A stretch of 64,000 nt of DNA from Leucocoprinus leucothites (GCA_013368445.1 JAACJO010000001.1:3596001-3660000); one strand, 5' to 3'. Counted from the first letter of the stretch, positions 34,700-46,374 are shown. The notes: a model not told the origin generated them from the sequence alone. Made by a program: numbers and translations.

Positions 34700-36039
34700 A
34701 AGACACGAAGGTATTCAAAGGCATTCAGCCTTTTACTGTCACTTGATTTCTTCAAGGGCTTAGTTCGTTACTGACGGTTTTCCCGTTCTCGGCTCCCTAG
34801 TAGAAACCCGCTCCCCAATCGACTCCAAGTTGACTCTGTAACTCTATCTCCGGATGGACATGATCGTCAAATCGGGCCGCCACAATCGGCGAGTGTGGGA
34901 CATGAATTTTCAACAACTTATTGGACTCATTCCACCGCAAGTACCGGCGATTTGGCTTATCGTCACAGTAAACTATTTGTTGCATTCGTTCTTGTTTACT
35001 ACTCCCAGGGAAGACGGACTTCATACTTCATTATATTCCATTTTCGTGGGGCTTCAAAATCTAAATCTTATCTTGTACTTTCCGGTACCTGATTCAATGG
35101 TGCGTGCTAAATTCAAGCACGAGGCCTTACAATTGATGATTTGCACCCGTAATGGTAGTCGTTCCGTATCTCACAACGCTGCTCGATTTACCGTAAGAAT
35201 CAAGTTACTTGAGTTTTCATTGTTTGTTTATTCGCAACTCCAATGGCGGCTAGACTGGTTGGGTCCTCAGAAGATCTTACGGGAACGGTAGGGTCAGCGG
35301 CGCACCTCTTTTGGAATGTAACAATATCCATTCCTGAGCTCTGGTAGTTCTATATGAGCTCGGATTGCCGAGTAGGCCTGCCGGGTGTTGCCATTTTAGG
35401 CTATCAGGTACGTCTCTGCGTCTCAAATTTTCCTGCCACGACTAAACCATTCCGAGCTAGGGTGCGCAGCTCCATGGCAAGCCGTATTGCATTTTCTAGA
35501 CTTATTTGTGCATGTTCTCATTGGTCAATCTAGCCTTGGGACGCCAATCCCATTTTAGTTACGTCGTATCTAGGGATGTATACGAATAAACTCGTCGTAT
35601 GTTTGTTTCCCAGCACTTATGCTCCGACAGTGCATTTGAACCTGTTCAATCGCTAGAAAGCCTGATTTTCCTTCATTAATACTAACGCACCCCACTGTGG
35701 AGCATGTGAATACATTAAGCCATATTGAGACAAAAGCCACCGCTGATGGTAGAGATTGGCGAAGCTGTATTCGGTTTTCATAGGATCGTTGAATTTTTTC
35801 CAACCACACAGCCGTAGATCATCTGGATCATGGAGCTTACTTCTAGCCTTGGCTAGTAGATGGTAGTAGGCAAAGAGAGCGTACACGTATATTTCGTATG
35901 CCGTTACAAAAAAGGCAGTAATACTGATGAGTTGGATTTCACTCACTCGAAGCCCGGCTGCAAACAACCTCCAGAGTCATCCGTGGGCCTCAAGTGCGAG
36001 AGGACCGAGTTTTTCGGCTTGTAGCTGTCTGTTTAGTAT
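34700..36039. other. 1.3 kb region with one possible coding fragment
   Basis: A minus-strand frame at about 35653-35967 reads like protein (YEIYVYALFAYYHLLAKARS, then DDLRLCGWKKFNDPMKTEYS) but has no clear start or splice partners. I assign no function. The remainder looks non-coding. Confidence 0.25.
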
Positions 36040-37464
36040 TCAACTTCCCTCTGGTCTTGCGTTTTTTAGAAGGGGGCTCCTATTTCCCGGAAGTGAGTCT
36101 CTGTAATACCCCCGATATGAAATATTACTGACTATGACCGTTACTTCTTCGTCATCAGAAATAGAAATAATGTTATCATTAGCCTGATACGCAATGTTAG
36201 CGAGTGAAGCTGACACTATCTGAAATTATACTCACTTGAACACTTGGGATTTGCGTGCCCGCAATCTCGTCTGTGACCGTCGATACCTGGGTTTTATCAG
36301 CATCCCCAGTAACAACTTGGAACGTGTAACCCACTTTAGCCCTTCCTTTTTCGCTCTGGGAAGTGGCATTATTGACGGCCTTAACCAAGGTAAGTTGTCT
36401 AGCAGGTCCTTAGAAGTGGGGACTTACCGGAACTTGTTCTTTTGTAGTTGCAGTTTCGCTGGTGTTGTTCGTGACCTTGACCCGAGTGAGCTGTCTATCC
36501 AGCCTCTCAAGGTGGGGACTCACCGCAACTTGCTCTTTTGTAGCTGCAGTTTCGCTGGTGTTGTTCGTAACCTTGACCTGAGTGAGTTGTCTATCCAGCT
36601 TCTCGAGGTGGGGACTCACCGGAACTTGGTCCTTTGTAGCTGCAGTTTCGCTGCTGCCGTTTGTGACCTTGGCCTGGGTCAGTCGTCTAGCCAGTCTCTT
36701 GAGGTGGGGACTCACCGGAACCTGCTCCTTTGCAGCTGTAGTTTCGCTGGTGTTGTTTGTGGCCTTGACTCAGGTGAGCCGTTGGACTGTACTGGAATTT
36801 ATGGAATTTACCTGAGATTCCTTTGTATCGTCCTCAGCTTCCGGATACATTTTAATGTTTACCGTGCCAATCGAAATCAAGGGTGCATTATACTTGCGTT
36901 TAGTACCCAGATTGAAGGTCATGGATTCTGAATCATAACCAGATTCACCGTCAACAGACGATGGGACAGGGGATGAAGTGGGCGGTCCGGGCTCGGTCGA
37001 TGGAGTGCATGTGGGTGCAAGACCAATTCCCATTGCTGTGGCGGTCTTCTGGATTTCATCTATGAACTTATTGATGTCAGGGCAATCCTCCATGTTGATA
37101 CCGTGTCTTTTGATGATCCAGTACAGGGGGGCTGGATGACCAGTTGAAAACCAAGCTCGAGAATGGACAACGGCGAATCCACGTATAGCTGGATCATAAA
37201 TGTCATAGGTAACTTCGGGATACTTGGTCGCCTCCCGAAGCTCAGGGTTCATCCACAAGCTGAACATGCCGTGGAGTGTAGGGAAGTCGTAGAAAGTTTT
37301 TTTGCCAGGCTATTATAATAGTGAGTTCAGGCTTTCCGAGGACTTGAAAATCGACTCACCTTGAGATAAGCTACGATGTTTACCCATTTCATATATTCAG
37401 GAGGAGGGGTGGTGCTAGGGGATGTAGTTTTTCCAGGGAGAGGGTCGGCCGCAGGAGAGGTCAT
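36040..37464 (-). CDS. orphan family member C with tandemly amplified exon
   Basis: Exon 1 (37360-37464) ends in the strand VNIVAYLK with a phase-0 intron. Exon 2 (36812-37309) reads PGKKTFYDFPTLHGMFSLWM, LREATKYPEVTYDIYDPAIR, PLYWIIKRHGINMEDCPDIN, then basic LGTKRKY and ISIGTVNIKMYPEAEDD. It then runs into a 96 bp tandem array in which each unit offers a 54 bp exon (consensus VKVTNNTSETAATKEQVP). The next exon (about 36236-36383) reads AVNNATSQSEKGRAKVGYTF and so on to IPSVQ. A last exon begins ANDNIISISDDEE, another hydrophobic-acidic tail. The exact exon usage within the array and the stop (36040 or about 36093) are uncertain. Confidence 0.6.
36391..36780 (-). repeat. 96 bp tandem repeat, each unit one exon plus one intron
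   Basis: The landmark CAGTTTCGCT (plus strand) recurs at 36451, 36547, 36643 and, as TAGTTTCGCT, at 36739: exactly 96 bp apart. Read on the minus strand each unit holds a 54 bp coding segment ending GTTCCG or GTTGCG, then GTGAGTCCCCACCT..., with ACTCAG or ACCCAG before the next coding segment. The 42 bp intron-like part is also open in frame, so units stay in frame whether spliced or retained. Confidence 0.85.
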
Positions 37465-38103
37465 TGGTTGACAACAGAAGAAGAGGGGCTGCTATTGGGT
37501 GGAGAAAGAGATTTGGGGTGAATTGACGAACTTGGGGGATTTTTGTCCAGGGTAATGATTTAAAGCTAGATTTCCTCTTGGACCTCTTGTACGCACTTGG
37601 AGCCGCCTTCCTATTTCGAAAAGTGGAAATTCCGCAGGGTTCGGCTACTGAGGAAGTATTAAGTTTGATTACCAATTTTGCTTGTGTGAATGTGGACACC
37701 TCAGAGATCCAGCTCCAACGAGATCCCATTTCAATCGCTCAAAGCGTGTACTGATCATTATGTATCCTCATCCAGCTTTGTCATTATGATTGATGTTGTA
37801 TGCTCGATGGTTTCTTCTTCCCCCCAAGCCTCAAGGGTAATCTGATATAAGGTGACGGCTCGACATCTGTCTGTCGCTAGTACCCACCCATGCCCCGAGT
37901 CTCTCGTCACCAAGCTCATCCCGCCACTGAGGCTCGATCTGAGCTGGAAAGGAACGAATTTGCCATCTGGCAATGCGTTCGTCGACTCTCTCCCAGGAGG
38001 CCTGCTCCCTACTGCCGACATTCTGTACCAAAGCTCTGCACTTCAAAAAGAAGCAAAGCAGGTCAGGCTATGGTGAACCTAGGCAGATGGTATACCTATG
38101 TGA

Positions 38104-38732
38104 GTGTATTCTTACTGTTTCATAAGTTCATTTGAGCAAGTATGAGCAGTGTGGATATTGTGGTGGATTTCGATGGCTTTCCAGGCGTCTCAATGTCAAT
38201 ACTCTGTTGCTCCAAGACGAGGAGCTATGCACGCTTATTGCTATCCGTGAATCCTTGCGATTGACTAACGCTAATGTTACTCAATTGACCCCTTCCTCGA
38301 CCCCTCCCTCGTCTCCGACAATGACAATTTCGCCTTCCGGATTCACTCCGCCGTCTTCTCCGATGACCCCAACACCCCAGCGTTCACCCAATATCACACT
38401 CTTTTTCTGGACAGAGGTTTGCCAACTAGTGGCTTCAGCGCACTGCTATTTTTAATATTATTTTGCAGAATTTCATGTTTCCGAAGTCAATTGGCATACC
38501 GCGCACAAGTGGAGGAGCCTTTCGCCTTGGCGATCACAAGCTCACACTAGGTTTATTAGACGTCGAGCAAGGTGATACCTATGAGCTTTTAGACATACGA
38601 ACTCACGACTGGAATACTGTTGGCTGGGAGCAGCCCATATTCCCTGGCTCTGAGAGAGAGCTTTACCTCAGACGCCAGGGCGTTACTTGCCAGCCTAGTC
38701 TATCTGATGTTCTCATTGCCCACATGTTCTGA
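38104..38732 (+). CDS. orphan family member G, 5' end unresolved
   Basis: A first segment contains LNVNTLLLQDEELCTLIAIR, resembling the Cys-helix of the family. A Pro/Ser/Thr-rich linker follows, then the hydrophobic strand NITLFFWTE, a phase-0 intron (about 38416-38468) and NFMFPKSIGIPRTSGGAFRL, TYELLDIRTHDW, RELYLRRQGV, TCQPSLSDVL. The second half repeats the strand / Tyr-Asp core / Cys order, so the protein may carry two copies of the domain. Sequence upstream of 38100 looks coding in more than one frame, and the start is not defined. The stop is TGA at 38730-38732. Confidence 0.4.
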
Positions 38733-39965
38733 TTTCCGTGCTTTATTCCCGATTCCGCCCCGCCCCCCATTTGCGTAGTACAGACTCTCCTACAGCCTTT
38801 TAATATCTTATTGAGTATTCCATGTTTCGTTTCGTCTCTTCCCATCCGCTCTCGCATCATTTCTTTACATAGTAACCTTGTCCAGAGCCTGTATCCCGGT
38901 ATTCGGCTACCGGTTAGGAAAGCTGATCGAGTACCTACTATTTTGAAATCTATTCTATCTTACCGTTTCCAGAATGCTTGTGGATCCAGTATTGACTATC
39001 GCGTTTCTGGGAGTGATTATGGATCGAAATAAAAAAACCCTGCAGACATGGAATAGGAACAATTTCGCAGCTGCCGATCGTAAGCCTAGATCTATTCCCT
39101 ATTACTGTATATACAAGAGGCCGTTCAAAGTTTCCCGCTGCAACTTGAGTATATAGCCATACCTTTGGCTCAGGGTTTGCGGTACAAGTTGGAGCATATC
39201 GAGATTTATTCTGACGTTGGACTACAAATTTCAGGAGTCGTCTCCTCACGGTTCTTACCTCACCATGCTATCTGGTTCATCCCGTCAATAACTCATAACC
39301 CCTTCTGGCTGTACAGGATTGGGCATGACCATTGGAGGTTTTAGTGCTGGTATGTGATCTACATGGAACGAACGTAACACTCAAGTTCAGCGAACGTTTT
39401 CTGCATACCACCGCCGTTAATTACGAAGTGACCTGCTTGACTACGGCTTTCACTGCTTTCCACATTGCTAACTGGATATAGGAACATCTTTGTATTCCGT
39501 ATTCCCCCAGTTGCCAGCTCATGGACCCTTATCTACGTAAATTTCTCACCTAGAGGAGTATATTTTCATCGGGCGTGATTCCGAAACGCTGCATTTTAGT
39601 TGTAGTACATCCTCTTGGAAATGTTTTACTCTAACCCAGTGTTTTTCTGACTTCCTGTTCGAGTTACCTTCATCGCGTAGCCTTTCTATATACTGGATCT
39701 GATCTACAATCTTTTTTGTCTCCATGAGTGTTGCCGTGATATTCGCGGCCCTGTAAAATTTACAGGAGTAACCTGAGATGAACGCGCACCCGGTCCTTTG
39801 CAAATCGTTGACAAACAACCGATCTATCTGGCAAATAATCAAGCAAGGTACTCAAGATCTATTATCGGAGTTCGGATATCGTCCGGGGCCGAGTGAGTGA
39901 CAGATATACCAGACCTCTGTGTAGCTGGCAGGTTTTCATCCCTCTCTTCCCCGCCAATCATACTC
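38733..39965. other. 1.2 kb intergenic, no supported gene
   Basis: Short frames on both strands lack motifs. A minus-strand frame at 39546-39842 has a Lys/Glu-rich helix-like stretch but no start context or homology I recognise. Confidence 0.35.
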
Positions 39966-42594
39966 ATGCCCCTCACCGATGCACAGATCAAGTTTCTTGA
40001 AGATGGAGGCTATAAGGAGCGTGCCAAAGCGGCGCGTGAATTGGCCGAGAAAAATGGAACATTCAATATGAGGAATTGGGCCAAGACAAAAGTTATCCCT
40101 CTCTTCATCGTAAAGTTCCCGAACACAGATAAGGAGATACAGGAGGTGAGTATTCGCTACCACCAAATCTACCATATCCACATCCAGCTCTTTTTTAGAA
40201 AGTTCACAATTGGTTCAAGAATAACTGCAAACGTTCTATGCCCATATCAAGATTCTATCGCTCCGAAAGGGCTCATGCGTCTTCACTTAGCCCCGAAAAT
40301 GCTCCTGAGCATGATGACGGGGCCAGCAGCAATGATGACGTGGCTACCCCTCCATCTCATCGCTTGCGTGGTTTGAGGGAGATGGTCGCAGAGGAGTATA
40401 AAACGACTATTCTCAGCCGTATTCATGGATCAAACAATGCAAAGCTTCGGAGGCAAGAATTCATCGGAAAGTGGAATGCAGAACTTACGCGTTTTATTTC
40501 TGAACTGCCCAAGGACACAATACAATACTACGAAGCGGCAGCTGAACGGTTACGAGACCAAAGCAAAACCACGCAAACTAAGGAAGATATTCTAATGTAC
40601 TTATCCGTGAGCTTTTATATCGTCGCTCTCTGATCCTTTTGCGCAGGTGGCAAAAGCACCTTCCTGTGAAGGCAGGCTTAGATCTTCACAAGCTGTTGGG
40701 GTGGGGCCGCCGTCAGTATGGCGATGGGCTCTTCTTCGTAGCTACTGCTTACCGTGAACCTTCCAACAAGGTCTTCATCAAGAAGTATGTTATTCATGGC
40801 CCCCGCGAGTCGCTGTACTGAATTGAGCCATGTTTGCACCTTAGATGGTTGATTTCAAATGTTCCACAAGACATCGAATCCGACTCCTTCATGGACGCCT
40901 ATGATGAGCATATCAGTGATCATTTCCGATCGCTTGCCGATAATTGGCTGCCACGTAAGTCATTGAGCTCATTTTATTCAGTTGTGTCCTCATTTTCACC
41001 AAAAGGTCATAATAAAGGAGTAGCCCCGCTCCTCACTCAATCTTTAAGTGGAAAACACATCATTCGCCCCTTTGATGTTGATTCAGTTACGAGAAACGAG
41101 ATGAAGGAAGTGGTATCATCTTACCTAACAAAACTTTGGGGTTCAACGGTTTTTGTCTTCCCTGTGAATACCTCATACTAAAACTTGACTGCAGAAGTAT
41201 CGGGTCGGTCTGGGACCTTACCCTGGTCATCACTGGAAGATCCTACTATTTGGAAATCCTATCTCCTTGACATTGCTCCACTTGCAAACCACACTAACAT
41301 CAACCCGGCCACTATGCCAGGCGAAAGTATCATTGCTCTTGCGGAGGCTTTGTCCAAAAGTCCGGGCATTATTGACTTTGGTCGAACTTCGTAAGTAGAC
41401 TATTTCTTCGCCGTGTTTGTTTTTACTATATGAAATAGGACCTTGAATACAACTCACTCGAGTCCCCCTCAAGAAGGATCAAGCCCCCATCCAGCCAATC
41501 CCACTAACGATGACCCGTTCCGTTCCAGCCCATTACGTCAAGTATCTCCGTCAACACTCAGTACTCCCAGTCGCGATTACAATCTGGCTGATCCCCCAAT
41601 AACCCCGTCATCGCCTCGGATGCTCCCCAGAGGCACAAATTCTGCTCATTCCCCCAGCCAGACTCCCACACATCGGGGCTCGCCCCCTCCGAGTCCCCAG
41701 GATCCATCTCTGACAGGGTCGAATAGCAGCGTCACCAGCGTATGTTTATTTTCAGCCGTCACGATCACCGAGTATTATATAACCATATACCAGACCACTA
41801 CGAAAAGATCTTACAGCAGTCCAGCCTTGAGTCCATTTGCTTCCACGGCTGCAAGTAGCAAGGGGCAGACTCCTCAGGCGACACCTTTGCGCCAACAATC
41901 GGACAGGCCTATGAGCATTGATGTAAGTCGCGCACTTTATTATCTGGGAGATTGATCTAAAAGCAAATATAAAACGATTTCCCACAGAATCAATATGAAC
42001 GAGAAGATCCAATGGTTACACTTGGCAAGGACCAAACCGATTTGTTCGGGAGTCAGCAGGTCACAGTTGATCCTCAACCGGCCTCCTCTGATCATCAATG
42101 TTCCTCTAACTCCGACACGTCTCCTCAAGGTAAAGTAGTAATCACGTTGCCTTGCCCCCATCATAGAACTAATCATGTTATTTTCCGTATCTATCTGCAG
42201 CCTCCAGCCCGATTGAATCCGAGGACAAGGGCGTTGAAGCCTCAAACCAACTGGCGAAGATAGAGAAGCAACATATCGCCAATGCCTCGAAGCCAGATCT
42301 CGCCATCTCCCGCACTGCCACTCAGACCGCACAAGGCAGAAAGAAAGGAAAGAAGGCATCTGCAGTTCCTATTCGTGCCCAGCCCAAGCGCACAACGAAG
42401 GAACCCAAACTCCCTGCTCCTCTGACTGCCAAGAAGAAAGATACCACCAAACGGTATGTTGTACCTGCACTTGAAATCATCATGCTAAGACCTACAATAG
42501 GAAGCCCGGTTATATCTGGGTTCCCGTCGATGAAGATACAGAGAACTCGGAAGAGCCTCCTGCAAGGCGTAGGAGGTTGAATCGTACAATGTAG
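39966..42594 (+). CDS. large orphan protein, Agaricomycete-type, multi-exon
   Basis: It begins MPLTDAQIKFLEDGGYKERA and the first exon ends at 40145. The second exon gives KVHNWFKNNCKRSMPISRFY and EFIGKWNAELTRFISELPKD. Later segments read AGLDLHKLLGWGRRQYGDGL, then MLPRGTNSAHSPSQ, with a long Ser/Pro/Thr-rich region (about 41460-41740). The C-terminus is basic (GRKKGKKASAVPIRAQPKR) and ends EEPPARRRRLNRTM. The NWFKN element near an early basic patch and the central W..G...GDGLFFVATA block recall a recurrent uncharacterised protein type in mushroom-forming fungi; I know no function. It is likely nuclear. It lies just inside the right terminal repeat. Confidence 0.6.
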
Positions 42595-42704
42595 ATCCAC
42601 TTTGTCCCCGCACTTTCACAAGTCTCTAGTAGCTAAATCACCGGTGATTCTGGATTTGAACGTGACGTTTTCTGCTGCTCTGTCGTGTCATGTATATTTA
42701 TTAA

Positions 42705-43172
42705 GAATCTAGATTACACTTGAATTTATTTCTCACAGGTGACTATCCAGAGAGTAATGACCGCGACATCTTTCTAGAATGTACACTCAGTGTTTGTAAG
42801 GGAAATTTTTCCTCTCGCTATCCAGTAGTATTATCCCCTCCACCCATCCCCGTTCGCCTACTGGTAAATCACATTTCTGTCGAAGAACCTGGATTGTCCG
42901 AGTATCCAGATTTCCCATCATCCGGATTGTAGTAAAATCAATGAGCCAAATACAACAACTACCTTCATCCAGATTTTTCCATGTCAACGAGCTCAATATG
43001 CTTACTAGTGAGCTCAGTATTGCCACTACCAGCTGTCTTTAATCTGGATTCCTATGTCAACGAGCTCGGGGCGCGCCGCTTCTCACTTCTCATCCAGATG
43101 TGATCCGGATGAAATCTAGATTTTAGACAATCCACCGGGAAGACTCTTCCCATTGGCGGATTAATCCGGCTT
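42705..43172 (-). repeat. right terminal repeat with sub-terminal palindromes
   Basis: 43084-43172 is the inverted partner of 15777-15865. Inward of it lie several copies of short palindromic or near-palindromic boxes (AATCTAGATT, CATCCGGAT, CATCCAGAT, ATCTGGATT), and GAGCTCGTTGACAT occurs twice in reverse orientation. A further block matching the left copy (TTCGACAGAAATGTGATTTA on the minus strand) sits near 42880. Such sub-terminal arrays are common transposase-binding regions, but that role is inferred. Confidence 0.75.
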
Positions 43173-44150
43173 GCTGAAGTCCCCGGTGTTAACTCGATCA
43201 TCAACCTTGATTCTTAAAAGTATCATAGCCAAAAAAAAAACTAGTGTTTGTCGGAATACCCAACTTCTACCTTTAACTCACCGCAAACTACTCAGGTCAT
43301 ATTTCTACAATCCCAAGCCCGTTGATTTTCCTTCAACTAAAATCAAGGCGTCTACGCGATCACTCAAGACTACTACTGATGGTGTTAACAATGGTAGCAT
43401 TGTCATGTCTAGTTTTGCGCAAGGGTTACTCTTTCGCAGCGACTTGTGACTTAGAGTCCAGAGAAAGAGCGTTCGGCATGGGTACGCGTGTGGTCAGTGG
43501 ATACGCGCGGAACGTGAAGCAGACGACACAAGCTCAGCAGTGTTGCAGGCTCAGAGATGAGGTCTTTGAGCAAAGCCAGTATGTCACGACTGCTTCCATC
43601 GTCAACTCGCTCATGACGCTTTTCGAACTTCGACTCCAAGGTCAACAAATAAGCGCTTATAGTGGAACTGATAAACAATAGGCGCTTGAGCAGCCACAGG
43701 GAGACTGCGTAATGTACATTTGATGGATCAATCCAGCGGTGCGTGGAAATGAGGCACAGCTCAGCGCTCAGCGCTCAACGATTGGACACATTGACGCGAC
43801 TGTGTTTTGCCACGAAGATAACATAATTAAAATTAAGCTTCGCATTCATGATACAGGACTGGGTGGACTAGACCAAATTCTGTTCTCCAAATACGTTGGT
43901 CTAGAGCCAATGTTATGACACTGTCTTCGCCAACCGGCTTGTGGTTGGTAGAGGAGTTCAAAATGTCTAGTCAATGCACACCAGAGGACATTGGACTGTA
44001 CGCGAGCTGGAGAGCATATAAGGGCGTCAACAAAATGGGTATATCGTTGCCACTGGGCTGTTTGCTTGCTCATTCCCCTCGTTCCGGCTCCCTCCACGTC
44101 CTCTTAACTGTACCACACAGGTTAACCTCCCTGATCTTCGTCCAACTAAT
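43173..44150. other. 1 kb intergenic region right of the repeat
   Basis: No gene is supported. A GCTCAGCGCTCAGCGCTCA direct repeat lies near 43760. The last 150 bp form the leader of the next gene. Confidence 0.4.
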
Positions 44151-44744
44151 ATGACTTCGCGTCAACGCGTGTTTCAGCCCGGATTCATCCCCGGATCCCT
44201 CTATCTTGCCATTATATCCCCCTCAGGTTCGCCTCAAGCGGGCTTCCTGGGATTTTTCTATCTCGAGAGACCAACAACTCGACCCAATGAAAGTGGAGTC
44301 CTACAAGGTCAATATTGGCTTCTAGCGCCTACACTCGGACTCCAAAAGGGATATATGACCGTCCAGGCCGCCCTCTACGACGAGAAAGTGCTGGGTTACG
44401 CCCGAGTAGCTGAAAATGTTGACCTTAGGAGATTGGCTGCTCAGATCACGCAGGATGATCATAAGGTCGCGGAGCTGGGATGGTCCTCCGAACAGTGGGC
44501 TTTCAATGCCATTGATCGGCTCAGAAGGCAGAGGATCGTGCGCTCAGTGCTCTGGACCTTTGATTTTTTCCAAGCGGAGGTGGAAAATCTTCGTAACAAG
44601 TGGATGGAGGAACGCAGGGTATTCGAAGCTGCTAGCGAGGCAGCACAAAAGAGGTGCCCAAAAGGGTGGTTGGCACCGACCTCCTGGCGAGCTCGAGCTT
44701 TCACCGAATTCTTCCTGTGCGAATTATCTACACAAGAGCACTGA
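44151..44744 (+). CDS. single-exon hypothetical protein, DUF6914-like
   Basis: The protein has 197 residues from ATG 44151 to TGA 44742-44744, with no intron. It reads SLYLAIISPSGSPQAGFLGF, GVLQGQYWLLAPTLGLQ, VLGYARVAENVDLRRLAA, and ELGWSSEQWAFNAIDRLRRQ, then an amphipathic helical C-terminus. The order of an N-terminal strand pair, a hydrophobic middle and a late W...QW..[NC]AI..L helix resembles the fungal DUF6914 proteins, but the match is weak. It has no signal peptide. It is intronless among intron-rich neighbours and is the first gene to the right of the inverted repeat. Confidence 0.6.
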   Translation: MTSRQRVFQPGFIPGSLYLAIISPSGSPQAGFLGFFYLERPTTRPNESGVLQGQYWLLAPTLGLQKGYMTVQAALYDEKVLGYARVAENVDLRRLAAQITQDDHKVAELGWSSEQWAFNAIDRLRRQRIVRSVLWTFDFFQAEVENLRNKWMEERRVFEAASEAAQKRCPKGWLAPTSWRARAFTEFFLCELSTQEH

Positions 44745-46374
44745 TTTACGGCGGGGTTTCGGATATCCAAGGTACGTTGAGCGTTACGGTTGTGTTTATT
44801 ATCCGGTTTGGATTTTTCTAGTGCTAATTCGGATTAGAAATACATGTGACACCAAAATATGTGCTCAGTAGGCACCTTGTAACGATACCATCAGGTTTTG
44901 CAGCATTATTTTTTTCATTCCGCTTCGGTAGTCTCCACCCAGTAGGACGAAACTTGTATGTAAGATAAGCGTAGATTAGTCCCAAAGAGGAAGAAAAAAA
45001 CTTTGTACGATTCCTACTTTTTTTTTTTGCTGAAGATGAATCATAACTTCTTGGATCCAACCCTGCCGAGTATGACTATGGCATAACAGGAACACATGAT
45101 TCGATGTAGACTTGCGAAGCTGTTCACGATCAAGCCTCCAAGTGCATAGTAGGGGTGGTATGATGGCAGCGGTGAAAGAGGGCCCGCCAGTGCTTGAACG
45201 GAGGGTGAGGCCATAGTAGGATTTTGCTGTCTCTTCTTTTATCTATCAGTACTGTACTCTGATAATCGAGACGGCATAACACTCACAGGGTCAAGCTAGA
45301 GACGTGTGGATCTCTGTCGACTATTGTTCAGAAAGCCGCAAGCATCGAGCCTGAGATGAAATTATCCCCTCCTTGTAGTTGATAGTGATTTAGAGATAGC
45401 AGAGACCAGTCGTGGGCCATGGTAGGGTTCGAGAGCTGTGCATCTCACAACCTGCCAATTCGAATTCACCTGCTTACACAAGCTCATTTTCGGAGTCCGA
45501 TCCTCGATCTGACCATTCGCACAGCTTCCCTGCAAGGACGATAGCCTACTAGTTCTTGCGAATGTGGGTGAGCTGAGGTAGAGTGACTGAAAATACTGGA
45601 TTAGTTTGCCACTGTTTCTCCGCTATATGGTCCGCCATTCTTTGACGCACCTATCACACTGGACCTGTAAACTTGGCAAGGTTCATTAGACACTTCTGAT
45701 CGACCCCTGAGGACAGTCCAGCCTTTGCGTGCATTTCGTCCAAACAGACACGGATAAGTATGAAGAGTTACAAACAAGACTGCTCGAATGATAATAATCA
45801 GATACGGTAATCAGCTTAGGGTGCCTTGTCAATGTTCACGCTGTCTGGATGCCCCACCATGATGGCACAAGTAGAATCCCTCAGCTCATTCAATTACGAT
45901 GAAGAATTATATAAAGGTCAAAAATTAGATGAAGTAATGAGACTTCCTTTCTGTCCCAACCAGAAGTAGCTATGTAGGATATTTAGTACGGTAAGCACCG
46001 GGCACAGTGATGCTGGCGCCTCGACACCGTGCATTAGTGTTGCTGGGACATTGTCGTGCTAGCTTTTCCCGGTGGTCTGGTCGGGTGCAAAGTTGGCATC
46101 CCGGTCTCTGATCTCGTTGTCAAAACCATTGCTGTTTTCATACTTTGACAGGGGTATGATGATTTGAACCACCTAGCTCTTGTGTACCCTCTCTGATTCC
46201 TCTCACGAGTACTATTTACGATACTTGCGGCGGTTCGAGTAGGAGCACATAGGTGTCGGGAAAAGACACTCTGATATCGAGTTTTTGAACGCTACTACGT
46301 TTATTATGTTACTAACATCGAGTTCTCTGATACTATCTCGGAGTCAGTAACACGGCTGAACTACGAAGAATTCG
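44745..46374. other. 1.6 kb intergenic region
   Basis: Stops are frequent in all frames. I see no tRNA, repeat or conserved motif. It separates the 3' ends of two convergent genes. Confidence 0.4.

Larger units (their letters stand above)
15777..43172. mobile_element. candidate 27.4 kb TIR-bounded element or island carrying a KDZ transposase
   Basis: What is seen: near-identical inverted 89 bp ends, sub-terminal clusters of ATCTAGAT/ATCCGGAT/ATCCAGAT-type palindromes on both sides (15830-15930 and 42705-43140), and a KDZ transposase inside. Genes to the left and right are ordinary single-copy types, while the interior holds orphan genes, a tandem repeat and a diverged Spt5-like gene. It is inference that this is one transposon. 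The alternative is two independent copies of a short MITE-like repeat in inverted orientation. The absence of an obvious target-site duplication weakens the single-element reading. Confidence 0.4.

Noticed and set aside
37758..38021. Minus-strand frame with protein-like composition opposite the upstream part of member G
   Set aside because: Both strands look open here and I cannot tell which, if either, is coding, so no gene was called.
15769..43180. Target-site duplication flanking the inverted repeats
   Set aside because: The eight bases outside each repeat (ACTGCATC and GCTGAAGT) do not match; none claimed.
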